Origin: Salinispora vitiensis
GTDB lineage: Bacteria > Actinomycetota > Actinomycetes > Mycobacteriales > Micromonosporaceae
Length of the DNA stretch: 64,000 nt
Reading direction: 5' to 3'
NCBI RefSeq assembly: GCF_000378825.1
Contig: NZ_KB900388.1
Coordinates: 681,947-745,946, forward strand
In this document: positions 43,988-52,410 of the stretch, one piece after another
Layout of the letters: each line of letters begins with the position of its first letter
Numbering within the stretch: position 1 is the stretch's first letter
Position numbers and translations under genes: made by a program
The notes under the pieces: model-generated
Seen by the model: the letters and a program-made list of their open reading frames with translations, nothing else
What the model was told of the DNA's origin: nothing
Databases searched by the model: none

Positions 43988-44075
43988 CTGCTCCGCGCGC
44001 TGTGACCTCCCGCGGCCCGCGCTCTCCGGGGGCGGGCCCCGGGGGGTCGCTGCGCTCCCCGGGGGCGGGTAACGG

Positions 44076-44093
44076 CTCGCCGCGCGCGGCGAG
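44076..44093 (+). terminator. 18-nt perfect palindrome after the cold-shock gene
   Basis: CTCGCCGCG-CGCGGCGAG is self-complementary. Just before it two near-identical 18-nt GC-rich direct repeats (44019-44036 and 44052-44069, one mismatch) fill the gap. A terminator for the cold-shock gene is the simplest reading, but a hairpin without a loop is weak evidence. Confidence 0.4.
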
Positions 44094-44132
44094 GTAGTCG
44101 TCTGGTGATCGATCGGCTGCGACAATCCGGGG

Positions 44133-45266
44133 ATGGATGACAGCGATCAGGGCATCGATCGTGCCGTTGCGGGCGCTGACTTCGTAGAGTGGAACTTCTC
44201 GATCATGGCGGATGGTTCGCCGTGGCGCATCGAGGAGGGGATGACGCAGCTGCTCGCCCATCAGGGTGCGGAGGGAATCGGGCCGTCCCTGGCTGTCGCC
44301 GCGCGCGAGGATGCCCGGGTCATCCAGGAGTTGGGTCGGCGGGAGACGCCGACGGCGGTGGCGGCGCTGCGGGCGTTCCAGGCGATGAGTCCGGTCGACA
44401 CACAACGGGAACTGGCTGGGTTGCACGCCGACCGGCTCACTCGGCAGGGCGTTCCCGACGCCCCCTGGGCGGCCACGATCGGCCGGGTGCGGGTGGAGGG
44501 CTGCTGGTGGGCACACGACCCCTTCGACGAGACCGCCTTCCTGCTGTGCGTCTTCTCCTACGACGGAGACGATGAGCACGGCATCCTGGCGATGATCGAC
44601 CTTGCCGTCGATGGTGGCCTGTTTCGGGAGCTGACCCTCGGCATGGACGTGGAGGTGCTGCAGGATGTCCTGCGCCGTGCCGACGGAGTCGATGGTCTGG
44701 TCACCGAGCCGGTCGACCCGGCGTATGCCCGGCGGCTGTTCGAGGACGCGGTCGTCACCTCGGACGAGGTGCTGGAAGACCGGGACTACCAGCCGAATCC
44801 GGCGCCGGCTGCGTACCGGAAGATGCGGGCGCTGACCCTGGCCCGGGCCCGGGCCCTGAGTGTCGCCGCCGCACCACCGGACCTGCTGCCCGACAGCGTG
44901 GATGTCGAACTCATGAAGCGGGCGTTCCTCGCCTCCAGCATCGGCTCCAAGCTTCCCGGGGGCGGCGCGACGAGCCAGGCGGTGGACCTCTTCGTCGAGC
45001 AGCTCACCGAGCGGGCCTGCTCCCATCCGATGCGGGTCGGCCCGCGGCGGGTGATGGCTGCCTTGGGGCTGCCAGGTCTGAGCCGGGACGCCATCGGTGA
45101 TCCGGAGGTGAGTGACGTCCTTCCGGACGTTGTCCATGCCTGGGCGTCCTGGACCGCAGCCGAACGTGGTTTGTCCCGCGACGCCACGGAACGACTTGAG
45201 CGGGCGTGCGAGCAGGCGTGCGCCCGTCTGCGCTCCACCGATTCGGGGGGGCCGCCGCCCACCTGA
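44133..45266 (+). CDS. conserved protein of unknown function, 377 aa
   Basis: The protein is soluble, acidic in the first half (MDDSDQGIDRAVAGADFVEWNF) and helical/Arg-rich in the second. A central WWAHDPFDETAFLLCVFSYDGDDEHGILAMIDLAVDGGLF (residues ~127-166, in parts) looks like a beta-sheet domain, and DQDY-type segments follow. No signal peptide, membrane segment or known catalytic motif is visible. I do not recognise a family. A weak -10 (GACAAT, six bases before the ATG) suggests leaderless expression. It converges on the MFS gene at 45294 with a 27-nt gap. Confidence 0.75.
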   Translation: MDDSDQGIDRAVAGADFVEWNFSIMADGSPWRIEEGMTQLLAHQGAEGIGPSLAVAAREDARVIQELGRRETPTAVAALRAFQAMSPVDTQRELAGLHADRLTRQGVPDAPWAATIGRVRVEGCWWAHDPFDETAFLLCVFSYDGDDEHGILAMIDLAVDGGLFRELTLGMDVEVLQDVLRRADGVDGLVTEPVDPAYARRLFEDAVVTSDEVLEDRDYQPNPAPAAYRKMRALTLARARALSVAAAPPDLLPDSVDVELMKRAFLASSIGSKLPGGGATSQAVDLFVEQLTERACSHPMRVGPRRVMAALGLPGLSRDAIGDPEVSDVLPDVVHAWASWTAAERGLSRDATERLERACEQACARLRSTDSGGPPPT

Positions 45267-45293
45267 CCTGTGCTGGCTGTCCGCGACCGCCGT

Positions 45294-46544
45294 TTAGCGC
45301 TGACGTACGCCGAGGCTGTGTGCTGCCGTCGCGAAGGTCGCGAGGGTCAGCAGGAGTGACGAGTACAGCAGCACAGTCGGGACGGCGCCGAGCCACTGCA
45401 CCAGTACGCCGGCGAGCGCGGGGGCTATCGGTAGCAGGCTCCCGCCGAGGAGGTGCACGGCGGCACTCACCCGTCCCTGGAGGGCGGGCTCGGCGTGGGT
45501 GAGGATGTGGCCGATGATCGCGGCGTTGGCTGCGGGTGCGAGGAGGAAGACCAGCGCGCCGAGGGCACCGATGAGATACGCGGAGTGGGCCACCGCCAAC
45601 AGCGGCGTCACCGTCGCCGCAACCCACCCGAACGCCATGATCAGCGTCCGGGGCGGAAAGCGCGCGACCAGTCGGGGTGCCGCTAACGCGCCCACCAACC
45701 CGCCGATGCTGCTAATCGAGAACAGCAGCCCCGTGGCAACCGGTCCGGCGCCGTGGCGCTCGGCCAGGAAGACGCAGACCAGCCCGATCGACTGAAAGAC
45801 GAAGGTGACGCCGGCGAACCAGAGCACCGCACCCCGGGCGAACCGCTCCTGCCACAGCCACCGCAGACCCGCGTTGATGAAACCGCGGCCCCGGTGTGGC
45901 GGGTGATCCCGAGTGTGGTGGTGCAGGGGGCGTCGGATCAGGGCCAGGCCCATTGCGGAGACGAGGTAGGAGACGGCATCCACCAGGAACGGCACCATCC
46001 GGCCGGCGCTGAAGAGTATCCCGCCGAGGGCGGGTCCGACCAGCGTCGCGAGCTGCGTACGGGATTCGTTTCGGGCGGCGGCCTGGGTCACCTGCGTTCG
46101 CGCCACGACAAACCGAAGGGCAGCCGTCTCCGCGGGCTGGAAGCAACTGGCCAGGGCTGCTTCCGTGGCCACCACTACAGCAATGTGGACGAATGTGGTT
46201 CCGTCGACGATGATGGCGATGACCAGGCTGCCCAGTGCCAGCGCGCGTCCCAGATCTGCCGCGATCATGAGAAGTCGTCGGTCGTGCCGATCCGCCAGCG
46301 ACCCGGCCGGGAGCCGACACACCACAGTGGTGATGGCGGCGATTGACGCGACGGCTCCCGCGTGTGCTGCTGATCCGGTGATGGCCAGAGTCAGCAGGAC
46401 GAAGCTGACCGAGGAGACGGCGCTACCCAGCGCGGAAATTGATTGGCTCACCCAGAGGATGACGAAGTCCCGGTTCTGGGAGAGTGGGCGCACCGGCGGC
46501 CCGGCGGTCGACGGTTCTTGATTTTCGATCAATGGATCAACCAC
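45294..46544 (-). CDS. MFS exporter (EntS/MFS_3 type)
   Basis: This 416-residue, 12-helix transporter has the MFS_3 pattern: RDFVILWVSQSISALGSAVSSV, motif A-like GSLADRHDRRLLM, FQPAETAALRFVVARTQVTQAAARNES (in parts) and a cytoplasmic loop RPLHHHTRDHPPHRG that is His-rich. EntS-like members export siderophores and macrolides. I use GTG 46544, which has TAGCGT eight bases upstream on the minus strand; the longer frame to 46907 runs over the divergent VWA gene. The substrate is unknown. Confidence 0.86.
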   Translation of the reverse strand: MVDPLIENQEPSTAGPPVRPLSQNRDFVILWVSQSISALGSAVSSVSFVLLTLAITGSAAHAGAVASIAAITTVVCRLPAGSLADRHDRRLLMIAADLGRALALGSLVIAIIVDGTTFVHIAVVVATEAALASCFQPAETAALRFVVARTQVTQAAARNESRTQLATLVGPALGGILFSAGRMVPFLVDAVSYLVSAMGLALIRRPLHHHTRDHPPHRGRGFINAGLRWLWQERFARGAVLWFAGVTFVFQSIGLVCVFLAERHGAGPVATGLLFSISSIGGLVGALAAPRLVARFPPRTLIMAFGWVAATVTPLLAVAHSAYLIGALGALVFLLAPAANAAIIGHILTHAEPALQGRVSAAVHLLGGSLLPIAPALAGVLVQWLGAVPTVLLYSSLLLTLATFATAAHSLGVRQR

Positions 46545-46644
46545 GTTCCCCGACGCTAGGCATGGTCCTGGTTGGAAGCATGCGTGATCTGCGTCACCGG
46601 ACCCGGGAATTGGTCCGATGTGGAGCTGCCATAGACTGCGCGCG

Positions 46645-47928
46645 ATGATCAAGACGAGACGATTGGCGGCAGCCCTCGTCGGGCTGCTGGCGACGAGCGT
46701 GATGATTGGTCCGGCACCGGCCCTCGCGGATCGGGAGACCCCGGTCGAGCCACCGAAGGTCGAGCTGGTCCTTGATGTCAGCGGGTCGATGCGGGCCACC
46801 GATATCGACGGGCGAAGCCGAATCTCGGTTGCCCAGCAGGCGTTCAACGAAGTGGTGGACGCGTTACCGGACGAGACCGAACTGGGCATCCGGGTCCTCG
46901 GCGCCACCTATCCCGGTGACGACAAGGAGCAGGGCTGCCAGGACACCCAGCAGATCGTGCCGGTCGGACCGGTCGACCGGGTGCAGGCGAAGGCGGCGGT
47001 GGCGACGCTCCGACCGACCGGATACACCCCGGTCGGGCTGGCGTTGCGCTCGGCCGCCGAGGATCTCGGCACCGGTAGCACCGCCCGGCGGATAGTGCTG
47101 ATCACTGACGGTGAGGACACCTGTGCCCCGCCGGACCCCTGTGAGGTGGCCCGAGAGCTGGCTGCGCAGGGGACGAAGCTGATCGTGGACACCCTCGGTC
47201 TGGCGCCAGACGAGAAGGTACGCCAGCAGCTACTCTGCATCGCCGCGGCCACCGGCGGCACGTACACCGCGGCGCAGAGCGCGGACGAGCTGACCGGGCG
47301 GATCAAGCAATTGGTCGACCGGGCGCAGGACACGCACACGGTCACGCCGGCCGTGGTCTCCGGCACCTCGGTCTGCGCCGACGCCCCGCTGCTCGGCGCT
47401 GGCGTCTACAGCGACCGGGAGAAGTTCTCGGAGCATCGCTGGTATCGGGTGCCGGTGTATCCCGGGCAGGAGCTGCGTGCCTCTGTCAGCGTGGCGTTGG
47501 ACCGGCCGGTCAACCCCGACCATGCGGTGCTGCTGCGGGCGGTGGCCACCGACGGTCGGGAGCTGGTGCGTGGGGTGGACGCAGGTAGCGGTCGGACCGA
47601 TGTCGTCTCCGCGGGACTGCGCTGGTCGGCCGGGGAGGAGCCGGAGGATGAGCCCTCCCCAACCCCGTCCACCACGACCGAGGCCGAAGCCACCATCGTC
47701 TGTCTCGTGGTGAGTAATGCCTTCGCACCCCAGCCGGGGACCCAGACCTCGCCGGGGATGCCGGTTGAGTTGACCGTGGACATGGTCGCGTCCTCGCCCG
47801 CTCCGGCTGCCCCGGATCTCGGTCGGGGCGTGGTGCTGCTCATCCTGTTGACGGTGACTGGTCTGCTGGCCGGACTGGCGTCCGGGGTGCTCACCCGGTG
47901 GTGGGTAGCGACCTGGAGGGAGAAGTGA
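46645..47928 (+). CDS. secreted, membrane-anchored VWA-domain protein
   Basis: This 427-residue protein has a signal peptide (1-28, IKTRRLAAALVGLLATSVMI). The von Willebrand A domain (about 38-240) has MIDAS D44-x-S46-x-S48 (LVLDVSGSMRATD), the Thr in RPTGYTPVG and the Asp in LITDGEDTC. A beta-rich region with cysteines, a Pro/Thr linker (DEPSPTPSTTT) and a C-terminal membrane anchor (VVLLILLTVTGLLAGLASGVL) follow. It probably binds a protein partner at the cell surface through a metal ion. Leaderless start: TAGACT at 46632-46637, seven bases before the ATG. It overlaps the next gene by one base. Confidence 0.88.
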   Translation: MIKTRRLAAALVGLLATSVMIGPAPALADRETPVEPPKVELVLDVSGSMRATDIDGRSRISVAQQAFNEVVDALPDETELGIRVLGATYPGDDKEQGCQDTQQIVPVGPVDRVQAKAAVATLRPTGYTPVGLALRSAAEDLGTGSTARRIVLITDGEDTCAPPDPCEVARELAAQGTKLIVDTLGLAPDEKVRQQLLCIAAATGGTYTAAQSADELTGRIKQLVDRAQDTHTVTPAVVSGTSVCADAPLLGAGVYSDREKFSEHRWYRVPVYPGQELRASVSVALDRPVNPDHAVLLRAVATDGRELVRGVDAGSGRTDVVSAGLRWSAGEEPEDEPSPTPSTTTEAEATIVCLVVSNAFAPQPGTQTSPGMPVELTVDMVASSPAPAAPDLGRGVVLLILLTVTGLLAGLASGVLTRWWVATWREK

Positions 47929-48701
47929 TGCGGGTCCGGTCAATGCGGGGTGGAGCCGTCCTGGCCGCTGTCGGTCTGGCCCTGCTGCTCTCGCCCGGGG
48001 CGGCCCGGGCCACTCCGACGCCCTCACCGGGGGCGACCCCGGTCACCCGAGCGGGAACCTCCTTCTTGACCGCCACCGATATCACCGCCGGGCAGCCGGT
48101 GCAGGTGGACGCCGCAACCGGCGACTACCTGTACTGGTCGTTCCCGGCGGTGGCCGGCGAGCGCCACGAGATCACCGCGACCGTGTCGTTCCCCAAGCGG
48201 CGCAGCGGCGAGTCGACGTGGACCGTGGAGGTCTTCGACGGGCTGCGGCGGCGACAGGCCTGCACCGCCGGTGCCCAGACGCCGACGGCCACCGCCGAGG
48301 CCGAGAGCGTCTCGCTCGGGTGCACCCTGCGGCAGGTCCGCTCGTGGGCGGAGCCGTGGTCAGCCGATCCGTTGCCGGGGACCTACTACGTCCGGCTCTC
48401 CGTGGCCGAACTGCCGGAGGAGGACCTGGGCCTGCCGATCGAGGTTGACCTCCTGGTCGGAGCGCTGGGTGAGGGGTCCCGCGACGACGGCGTGCTGGCG
48501 GAGCCGCTGGTGCTGCCGACCGAGGCCGGCACCGTACTCGACGCCGCACCGACGGAGCCAGCCGAGGGCGATGACGACGGCTTCTTCGGTTGGCTGCCCG
48601 AGCTCGGTTCGCGCTGGGCCTGGAGCACGGTCGGCGGCATCCTCGCTGCCGTGGCTGGAGTCGTCGGCTTCGGTCTGACCCGGCGCCCCCGTCGTCGGTG
48701 A
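47928..48701 (+). CDS. secreted membrane-anchored partner of the VWA protein
   Basis: This 257-residue protein has a signal peptide (about 1-30, MRGGAVLAAVGLALLLSPGAARA), a beta-rich outer domain (GTSFLTATDITAGQPVQVD, YLYWSFPAVAGERHEITATV, GTYYVRLSVAEL) resembling pre-peptidase C-terminal-type beta sandwiches, and a C-terminal helix near 228-250 followed by RRPRRR. The two genes share one base (TGATG) and have the same topology, so they likely act together at the cell surface. GGAGGGAGAAGTG precedes the ATG. A 40-nt palindrome follows. Confidence 0.78.
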   Translation: MRVRSMRGGAVLAAVGLALLLSPGAARATPTPSPGATPVTRAGTSFLTATDITAGQPVQVDAATGDYLYWSFPAVAGERHEITATVSFPKRRSGESTWTVEVFDGLRRRQACTAGAQTPTATAEAESVSLGCTLRQVRSWAEPWSADPLPGTYYVRLSVAELPEEDLGLPIEVDLLVGALGEGSRDDGVLAEPLVLPTEAGTVLDAAPTEPAEGDDDGFFGWLPELGSRWAWSTVGGILAAVAGVVGFGLTRRPRRR

Positions 48702-48709
48702 CGGTGTAG

Positions 48710-48749
48710 GTCGGGAGGGCGCCCGCGGCCGCGGGCGCCCTCCCGACCA
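48710..48749. terminator. 40-nt perfect palindrome, bidirectional terminator
   Basis: Positions 48710-48729 and 48730-48749 are exact reverse complements, forming a hairpin of up to 18 bp with a tight loop. It lies between the convergent stops at 48701 (+) and 48760 (-) and can serve both strands. Confidence 0.82.
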
Positions 48750-48759
48750 GTTGGTCACA

Positions 48760-49998
48760 TCAGTCCTGCGGCAGCAGCTCGTTGATCCGCGCGCGGGGTG
48801 GGAAGGCCAGCGCCAGGGTCAGGTCGAGCACGGTGGCGGGGTCGGTGAGCCGCTCGCCGTACAGCTGGCGAAGCTGGCCCATGCGGTAGCGCACGGTCTG
48901 CGGGTGTACGAAGAGATCGGCGGCGACATCGTCACGGCGGCCGTGGTGCAGCAGCCAGGAGCGCAGCGTCTCGGTCAACCGTTCGGCGGTGGTGGGTGGC
49001 AGCGCCGCCAGCGGCGCCAGCACCCGTGCCCGCAGGTCCGCCAGGCCTTCCGGGTCGTGGCTGAGTAGCAGTTCGGCTAGGTGCGCCTCGGTGTCCAGGG
49101 GTGCGCCGGCGTCGTCCGGGCGCAGACCCAGGGTGAGCGCCCGGGTAGTCCGCTGCCAGGAGTAGGCGACCTGGGTCCACGGCCGGGCCGGGCCGAGCAC
49201 CGCCCGCCGGTCGCGTAGCAGTCGGGCAAGCTGCCGTCGCCGGTCGCCGTGGGCGTCCGGGACGAGCAGTCCGGCGGTCTCGTCGCCGGGCGTACCGCCG
49301 GGCAGGTCGTCGGCGCTCTCCAGCGTCTGTCCGGGGAGTAGCTTGAGTACCGGGCGTAGGTTCGATCGGGGCAGCAGCACGGCGGTGAGGGTCTGCGGTG
49401 TTGGCCAGTCGGCCCGCTCCGCGCTGCGCAGCAGTACTTCTTCGTCGGCTCCGGTTACCAGCTGCTGGGTGAGTCGTTCCAGGTTTCGGCGGCGGATGAG
49501 GCCAGTACTGGCCAACTCGTCGGCGTGCCCGGCGACGCTGGCGGCGGAGAGCTCGTCGATGTAGGCGAACATCAGCTCGGCGAACTCGGCCACCGTGGCG
49601 GCCGGCAGCTGTCCGCGTACGGCGATAGCGGACATCTCCCGCCACGAAACCCGGGCGCCCACCCGGTACGCGGCGAGTAGCGCGTCCACGCTGCGGCCGG
49701 AGCGGGCCTCTCCGCTGCCGAGCGCGTACGCGGCCTCGACGGCGGGGACGAGCGGGGTGCTGGCCCCGTAGGAGCGTTCGACGAGTTGCAGGAAGGTGCC
49801 GAGGGCGATCCGTACGGCATTCTCGATCTTGTCCCGCATCTGCCCGGTGAGGGTGCCGGAATAGCTGGGTACCTCGGCGGTGATCGCGGTGACGGTGTGC
49901 TCCGCGAGCAGGGCGAGCCCGTTGCGGAGTTCCCCGGCGACCCGGTCATCGAGGTCCAGCCGGGCGGCCCGCCGGGTCGCCTCGGAACGTTCGGCCAC
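48760..49998 (-). CDS. PucR/CdaR-family transcriptional regulator
   Basis: This 412-residue regulator has an N-terminal sensor region (helical, TVTAITAEVPSYSGTLTGQMRDKIENAV), a central GGDEF-like degenerate domain, and the C-terminal PucR HTH (LTETLRSWLLHHGRRDDVAADLFVHPQTVRYRMGQLRQLYG, in parts). It is divergent from the ferredoxin reductase/desaturase pair across 86 nt, an arrangement conserved in actinobacteria, so it probably controls unsaturated fatty acid synthesis. The start is GTG 49998 behind GAAGGGAACAAA. Confidence 0.88.
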   Translation of the reverse strand: MAERSEATRRAARLDLDDRVAGELRNGLALLAEHTVTAITAEVPSYSGTLTGQMRDKIENAVRIALGTFLQLVERSYGASTPLVPAVEAAYALGSGEARSGRSVDALLAAYRVGARVSWREMSAIAVRGQLPAATVAEFAELMFAYIDELSAASVAGHADELASTGLIRRRNLERLTQQLVTGADEEVLLRSAERADWPTPQTLTAVLLPRSNLRPVLKLLPGQTLESADDLPGGTPGDETAGLLVPDAHGDRRRQLARLLRDRRAVLGPARPWTQVAYSWQRTTRALTLGLRPDDAGAPLDTEAHLAELLLSHDPEGLADLRARVLAPLAALPPTTAERLTETLRSWLLHHGRRDDVAADLFVHPQTVRYRMGQLRQLYGERLTDPATVLDLTLALAFPPRARINELLPQD

Positions 49999-50084
49999 AA
50001 CTTTGTTCCCTTCGTATAAATTACCGGGTCGGGTTCACCTTCCCAGGTCAAGATTTTATGCCAGTGTGCCGCCACCATCGGGAG

Positions 50085-51176
50085 ATGACCACCACCGTCC
50101 AGCGCCCGTCCGCACCGGCGTCCCTGCGTCGCGGGCTGCTGCGGCTCGCCGCGGCGGTCACCACCCCGCTGCTGCCCGACGACTACCTTGACCTGGTCGC
50201 CCCGCTGCGTGCTGGCGCCGACCTACGGGGCCGGATCCTCGAGGTGCGTCCGGAGACCCAGGACGCCGCCACCGTCGTGATCCAGCCGGGGCGAGACTGG
50301 CAGGGGCACCGCCCCGGGCAGTACGTCCGGCTCGGCGTGGATGTCAACGGCGTGCGGCAGTGGCGGGCCTACTCGGTGACCTCCGCTCCCGGCGACCGCC
50401 ACGACCCGATCACGATCACCGTCAAGGCGATTCCCGGCGGCCTGGTCAGCAACCAGCTGGTGCGGCACGCTCAACCCGGCACGATTGTGCAGCTTGACCA
50501 GGCGCAGGGCGACTTCGTGCCACCGGCCACCCCGCCGGCGCGGGTGCTGCTGGTGACCGCGGGCAGCGGCATCACCCCCGTCATGGGGATGCTGCGCAGC
50601 GGGGCCCTCACCGGGGCGGACGTCACGCTGGTGCACTCGGCGCCCACCGCAGCGGACGTGATCTTCGGTGCGGCGCTGCGGGACCTCGCCGCCACCGGCT
50701 CGCTCCGGCTGGTGGAGCGGCACACCCGGGATGCCGGCCAGCTCAGCCTCGCCGACCTGGCCGCGCTGGTGCCGGACCATCTCGAGCGGGAGACGTGGGC
50801 GTGCGGCCCGGCCGGGCTCCTCGACGCCCTGACCGCGCACTGGACCGCCGCCGGCCTCGGCGAACGACTGCACACCGAGCAGTTCCGCCCGACCATCATC
50901 GCGCCGGGCGAGGGCGGCACCGTCACCTTCGGTCGCAGCGGGGTGACCGTCGCCGCCGACGGCCGCACCCCGCTGCTGGAGGCGGGGGAGGCGGCCGGTG
51001 TGCTGATGCCGTCCGGCTGCCGCATGGGCATCTGTTACGGCTGCGTCCTGCCGCTGCGCCAAGGCGCCGTCCGTGACCTGCGCAACGGGTCGCTGACCAC
51101 GGCGGTTCCCGGCGACGGCGTCCTCGTCCAAACCTGTGTGTCGGCTGCCGCCGGCCCCTGCGATCTCGAACACTGA
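50085..51176 (+). CDS. ferredoxin reductase partner of the acyl desaturase (Rv3230c-like)
   Basis: This 363-residue electron-transfer protein has an FAD-binding barrel (GQYVRLGVDVNGVRQWRAYSVTSAP), an NAD(P)H domain (VLLVTAGSGITPVMGMLRSG and ETWACGPAGLLDAL) and a C-terminal plant-type 2Fe-2S centre (CRMGICYGC plus QTCVS, C-x5-C-x2-C-...-C). It delivers electrons from NAD(P)H to the di-iron desaturase encoded 15 nt downstream, as Rv3230c does for DesA3 in M. tuberculosis. I use the ATG at 50085. An ATG at 50058 adds nine unsupported residues. Confidence 0.9.
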   Translation: MTTTVQRPSAPASLRRGLLRLAAAVTTPLLPDDYLDLVAPLRAGADLRGRILEVRPETQDAATVVIQPGRDWQGHRPGQYVRLGVDVNGVRQWRAYSVTSAPGDRHDPITITVKAIPGGLVSNQLVRHAQPGTIVQLDQAQGDFVPPATPPARVLLVTAGSGITPVMGMLRSGALTGADVTLVHSAPTAADVIFGAALRDLAATGSLRLVERHTRDAGQLSLADLAALVPDHLERETWACGPAGLLDALTAHWTAAGLGERLHTEQFRPTIIAPGEGGTVTFGRSGVTVAADGRTPLLEAGEAAGVLMPSGCRMGICYGCVLPLRQGAVRDLRNGSLTTAVPGDGVLVQTCVSAAAGPCDLEH

Positions 51177-51191
51177 TTCCGGAGTACCGAC

Positions 51192-52334
51192 GTGACCGTC
51201 ATGCAACGCAAGCCCGCCAACCCGATCGCTCACCTAAGCTCCGAGGACATTGAGGAAATCGGAAAGGAACTGGACGCGATCCGGGACCGCGTGCTGGCCG
51301 ACCTGGGGGAACGGGACGCCCGCTACATCCGCCGGCTGATCCGGACGCAGCGGGGCCTGGAGTTGGGCAGTCGGGCGGTGCTGCTCTTCTCGCTGTTCCC
51401 GCCGGCGTGGATCATCGGGACGGCCGGTCTGTCGGTCGCCAAGATCCTGGAGAACATGGAGATCGGGCACAACATCCTGCACGGCCAGTGGGACTGGATG
51501 CGGGACCCGAAGATCCATTCCACGACCTGGGAGTGGGACCACGTCTCTCCGGCCGAGCAGTGGAAGCACTCCCACAACGAGCTGCACCACCGCTACACCA
51601 ACGTGATCGGCAAGGACAACGACCTCGGGTACGGCATCATGCGCGTTGACGAGGACCAGCGGTGGCACCCGCTCTACCTGGGGCAGCCGGTGTGGAACCT
51701 GATCAACGCCTTCTTCTTCGAGTACGGCATCGCCGCGTACGACCTGGAACTGGGGCGCAACCTGAAGAAGGGCCGGCACCGGGATCCGGCGTTCCGGGCC
51801 CGGGCCCGGGCGGTCGGCCGGAAGATCCGCCGTCAGGTCCTGAAGGACTACGTGCTGCACCCATTGCTGTCCGGACCATCGTTTCTGAGCACGCTCGCCG
51901 CGACCTTCACCGCGAACCTGGTCCGGAACCTGTGGAGCCACTCGGTGATCATGTGCGGGCACTTCCCGGAGGGCGTGGAGACCTTCGAGAAGACCTCGAT
52001 CGAGGGGGAGACCCGCGGCGAGTGGTACCTGCGGCAGATGCTCGGCTCGGCGAACATCAGCGGTAGCCGGTTGCTACACATCATGTCCGGCAACCTCTCC
52101 CACCAGATCGAGCACCACCTCTTCCCGGACCTGCCGAGCAACCGCTACCGGGAGGTCGTCCCGGAGGTCCGGGCGCTGTTCGACCGGTACGGCCTGAAGT
52201 ACACCACCGGATCGCTGCCCCGGCAGGTCTTCTCCGCCTGGAAGAAGGTCATCCGGCTGTCGCTGCCCAATCGCCGGCCCCGCGACCGGGCCAGCAACCG
52301 GTCGGCGCCGGCGCTGGGCACCTCTGGTGCCTGA
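51192..52334 (+). CDS. membrane fatty acid desaturase (DesA3-like)
   Basis: This 380-residue membrane di-iron desaturase has histidine boxes GHNILHG (H93, H97), HNELHH (H128, H132, H133) and HQIEHH near residue 306. Hydrophobic spans lie around 62-90 and 225-250. It introduces a cis double bond into an acyl chain (stearoyl-type delta-9 in DesA3) using O2 and electrons from the adjacent reductase. The start is GTG 51192 (GTG ACC GTC), with GGAG nine bases upstream. It converges on fadD with a hairpin between them. Confidence 0.92.
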   Translation: MTVMQRKPANPIAHLSSEDIEEIGKELDAIRDRVLADLGERDARYIRRLIRTQRGLELGSRAVLLFSLFPPAWIIGTAGLSVAKILENMEIGHNILHGQWDWMRDPKIHSTTWEWDHVSPAEQWKHSHNELHHRYTNVIGKDNDLGYGIMRVDEDQRWHPLYLGQPVWNLINAFFFEYGIAAYDLELGRNLKKGRHRDPAFRARARAVGRKIRRQVLKDYVLHPLLSGPSFLSTLAATFTANLVRNLWSHSVIMCGHFPEGVETFEKTSIEGETRGEWYLRQMLGSANISGSRLLHIMSGNLSHQIEHHLFPDLPSNRYREVVPEVRALFDRYGLKYTTGSLPRQVFSAWKKVIRLSLPNRRPRDRASNRSAPALGTSGA

Positions 52335-52352
52335 GCTGGCGTAGGTCAGTCC

Positions 52353-52378
52353 GGCCGGGCCGGCTCGGCGGCCCGGCC
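52353..52378. terminator. 10-bp hairpin between desaturase and fadD
   Basis: Arms 52353-52362 and 52369-52378 are perfect complements with a 6-nt loop. It sits between convergent stops. Just after it the last codons of fadD are duplicated (see findings). Confidence 0.7.
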
Positions 52379-52410
52379 TCCGGTTAGGTGGCGAGCAGCC
52401 GGCCCCCCGG

